Source of the DNA: an uncultured Oscillospiraceae bacterium
Lineage (GTDB): Bacteria > Bacillota > Clostridia > Oscillospirales > Acutalibacteraceae
Assembly: GCA_900549945.1 (NCBI GenBank)
Contig: URQJ01000081.1
Location: forward strand, 1 to 8,171
Direction: 5' to 3'
DNA: 8,171 nt
This document shows, in pieces, positions 7,541 through 8,171 of this stretch. How positions within the stretch are numbered: the first letter of the stretch is position 1; every line of letters starts with the position of its first letter. The translations under genes were made by a program, and so were the position numbers. The notes beneath the pieces are model-generated. The model was given only the letters and a program-made list of their open reading frames with translations. It was not told the origin of the DNA and searched no databases.

Positions 7541-8171
7541 TTACGCCTGATTCTTCAGGTAGAGCACATATTCCTCGAGGCACATGTTGAGGTCGTTCAT
7601 CGCGATGGCGTTGTCGCGCCCCACGTAGCGGAAGTGCCAGCACTCGTAGTCGATGCCGGTGATGTCCTCCTTGTCCGCCGGATAGCGCTTGACAAAGCCG
7701 TAGTTTTCCGCGTTTTCCATCAGCCACGCGTAGGCGTCCGTTTCCTCAAAATCGCTCGCCACGTTGTTGAAGTCCACGGCGAGGCCCGTGTGGTGCTCGC
7801 TGTGCCCCGGCTCCTGAATTGTCAAAAGCGCGTTCTGCTCCGCCTCCTCGCGCGTCATGCCGTAATCGCGCATACGGTTCTGGATGGCACTTTCCAGAAT
7901 GCTCTCCTGATCCTCCACGCTGCGGTAGGCCGAGGCCACCCAGATGTCCTGAATGCCATCGGCCGCGGCGGCGGCGAGCATATCGCTCAGTGCCGAATAG
8001 ATCTTGGAATTGACCTGCTCGCTGCCGTAAAGCGTCGGCGCAACCTCAAAGTCCGCCGGCAGCGCGACAGTGTCGTTGACGAGCACAAGCGCCCAGTCCT
8101 CGAGCTGCACGTAATTCTCGTCGATGACCGCCGGCGCGGGCGCTGCCGACGGCACGGCGGAGACCTCGGAC
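7541..8171 (-). CDS. VanY-type D-alanyl-D-alanine carboxypeptidase (peptidase M15B), N-terminus cut by window edge
   Basis: About 209 residues are visible and the frame stays open to the right edge, so the start is outside the window. An in-frame GTG at 8155 is unlikely to be the true start. The family removes the terminal D-Ala from peptidoglycan stem peptides outside the membrane, using one zinc ion. The visible M15 signature comprises ASAYRS, then SEHHTGLAVDF (S-x-H-x-x-G-x-A-x-D; about 7770-7805), and ECWHFRYVG near the C-terminus, with the catalytic Glu at 7643-7645 and the zinc His at 7634-7636. The first visible residues are rich in Ser, Ala, Pro and Val, as in a linker between a signal peptide or membrane anchor and the enzyme domain. 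That secretion signal is inferred and not seen. Without vanH/A/X neighbours this is most likely a general cell-wall trimming enzyme rather than a glycopeptide resistance gene. It ends at its own terminator. Confidence 0.9.
   Translation of the reverse strand, partial: SEVSAVPSAAPAPAVIDENYVQLEDWALVLVNDTVALPADFEVAPTLYGSEQVNSKIYSALSDMLAAAAADGIQDIWVASAYRSVEDQESILESAIQNRMRDYGMTREEAEQNALLTIQEPGHSEHHTGLAVDFNNVASDFEETDAYAWLMENAENYGFVKRYPADKEDITGIDYECWHFRYVGRDNAIAMNDLNMCLEEYVLYLKNQA

Overview
This 8.2 kb window looks like chromosomal housekeeping DNA from a GC-rich member of the Firmicutes, most likely a Clostridia/Oscillospirales-type gut anaerobe. The lineage call is inference. It rests on strong GC bias inside genes combined with AT-rich, sigma-A-like promoters, AGGAGG-type ribosome binding sites, U-tailed intrinsic terminators, a DUF951 protein, a BirA-BioY pair and a VanY-type carboxypeptidase. 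Every gene I can support lies on the minus strand, so transcription runs from high to low coordinates. No tRNA, rRNA, CRISPR array, insertion sequence or prophage signal was seen.

In transcription order the layout is as follows. (1) A VanY-like D,D-carboxypeptidase, with its N-terminus cut off by the right edge, ends at a strong terminator (7496-7526). (2) A promoter (7466-7494) drives gltX (GluRS), then glnS (GlnRS), probably followed by an uncharacterised P-loop kinase. The unit ends at a strong terminator (3577-3610). (3) A promoter (3518-3546), overlapped by a candidate BirA operator (3540-3570) and followed by a 16-bp perfect palindrome (3499-3514), drives birA then bioY. This unit ends at a 12-bp-stem terminator (1824-1861). 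(4) An extended -10 promoter (1805-1833) drives a 65-aa DUF951 protein, prfA (release factor 1) and tsaC/ywlC (threonylcarbamoyl-AMP synthase). The last gene runs off the left edge.

Functionally, unit 2 charges glutamate and glutamine tRNAs directly. Unit 3 imports biotin, attaches it to carboxylases and probably senses it through its own operator. Unit 4 serves stop-codon recognition and t6A modification of ANN-decoding tRNAs. I see no convincing novel multi-gene system. The best leads are the putative BirA autoregulatory site, the palindrome at the birA transcription start, the gltX-glnS pairing in an apparent Firmicute, and the uncharacterised kinase family.
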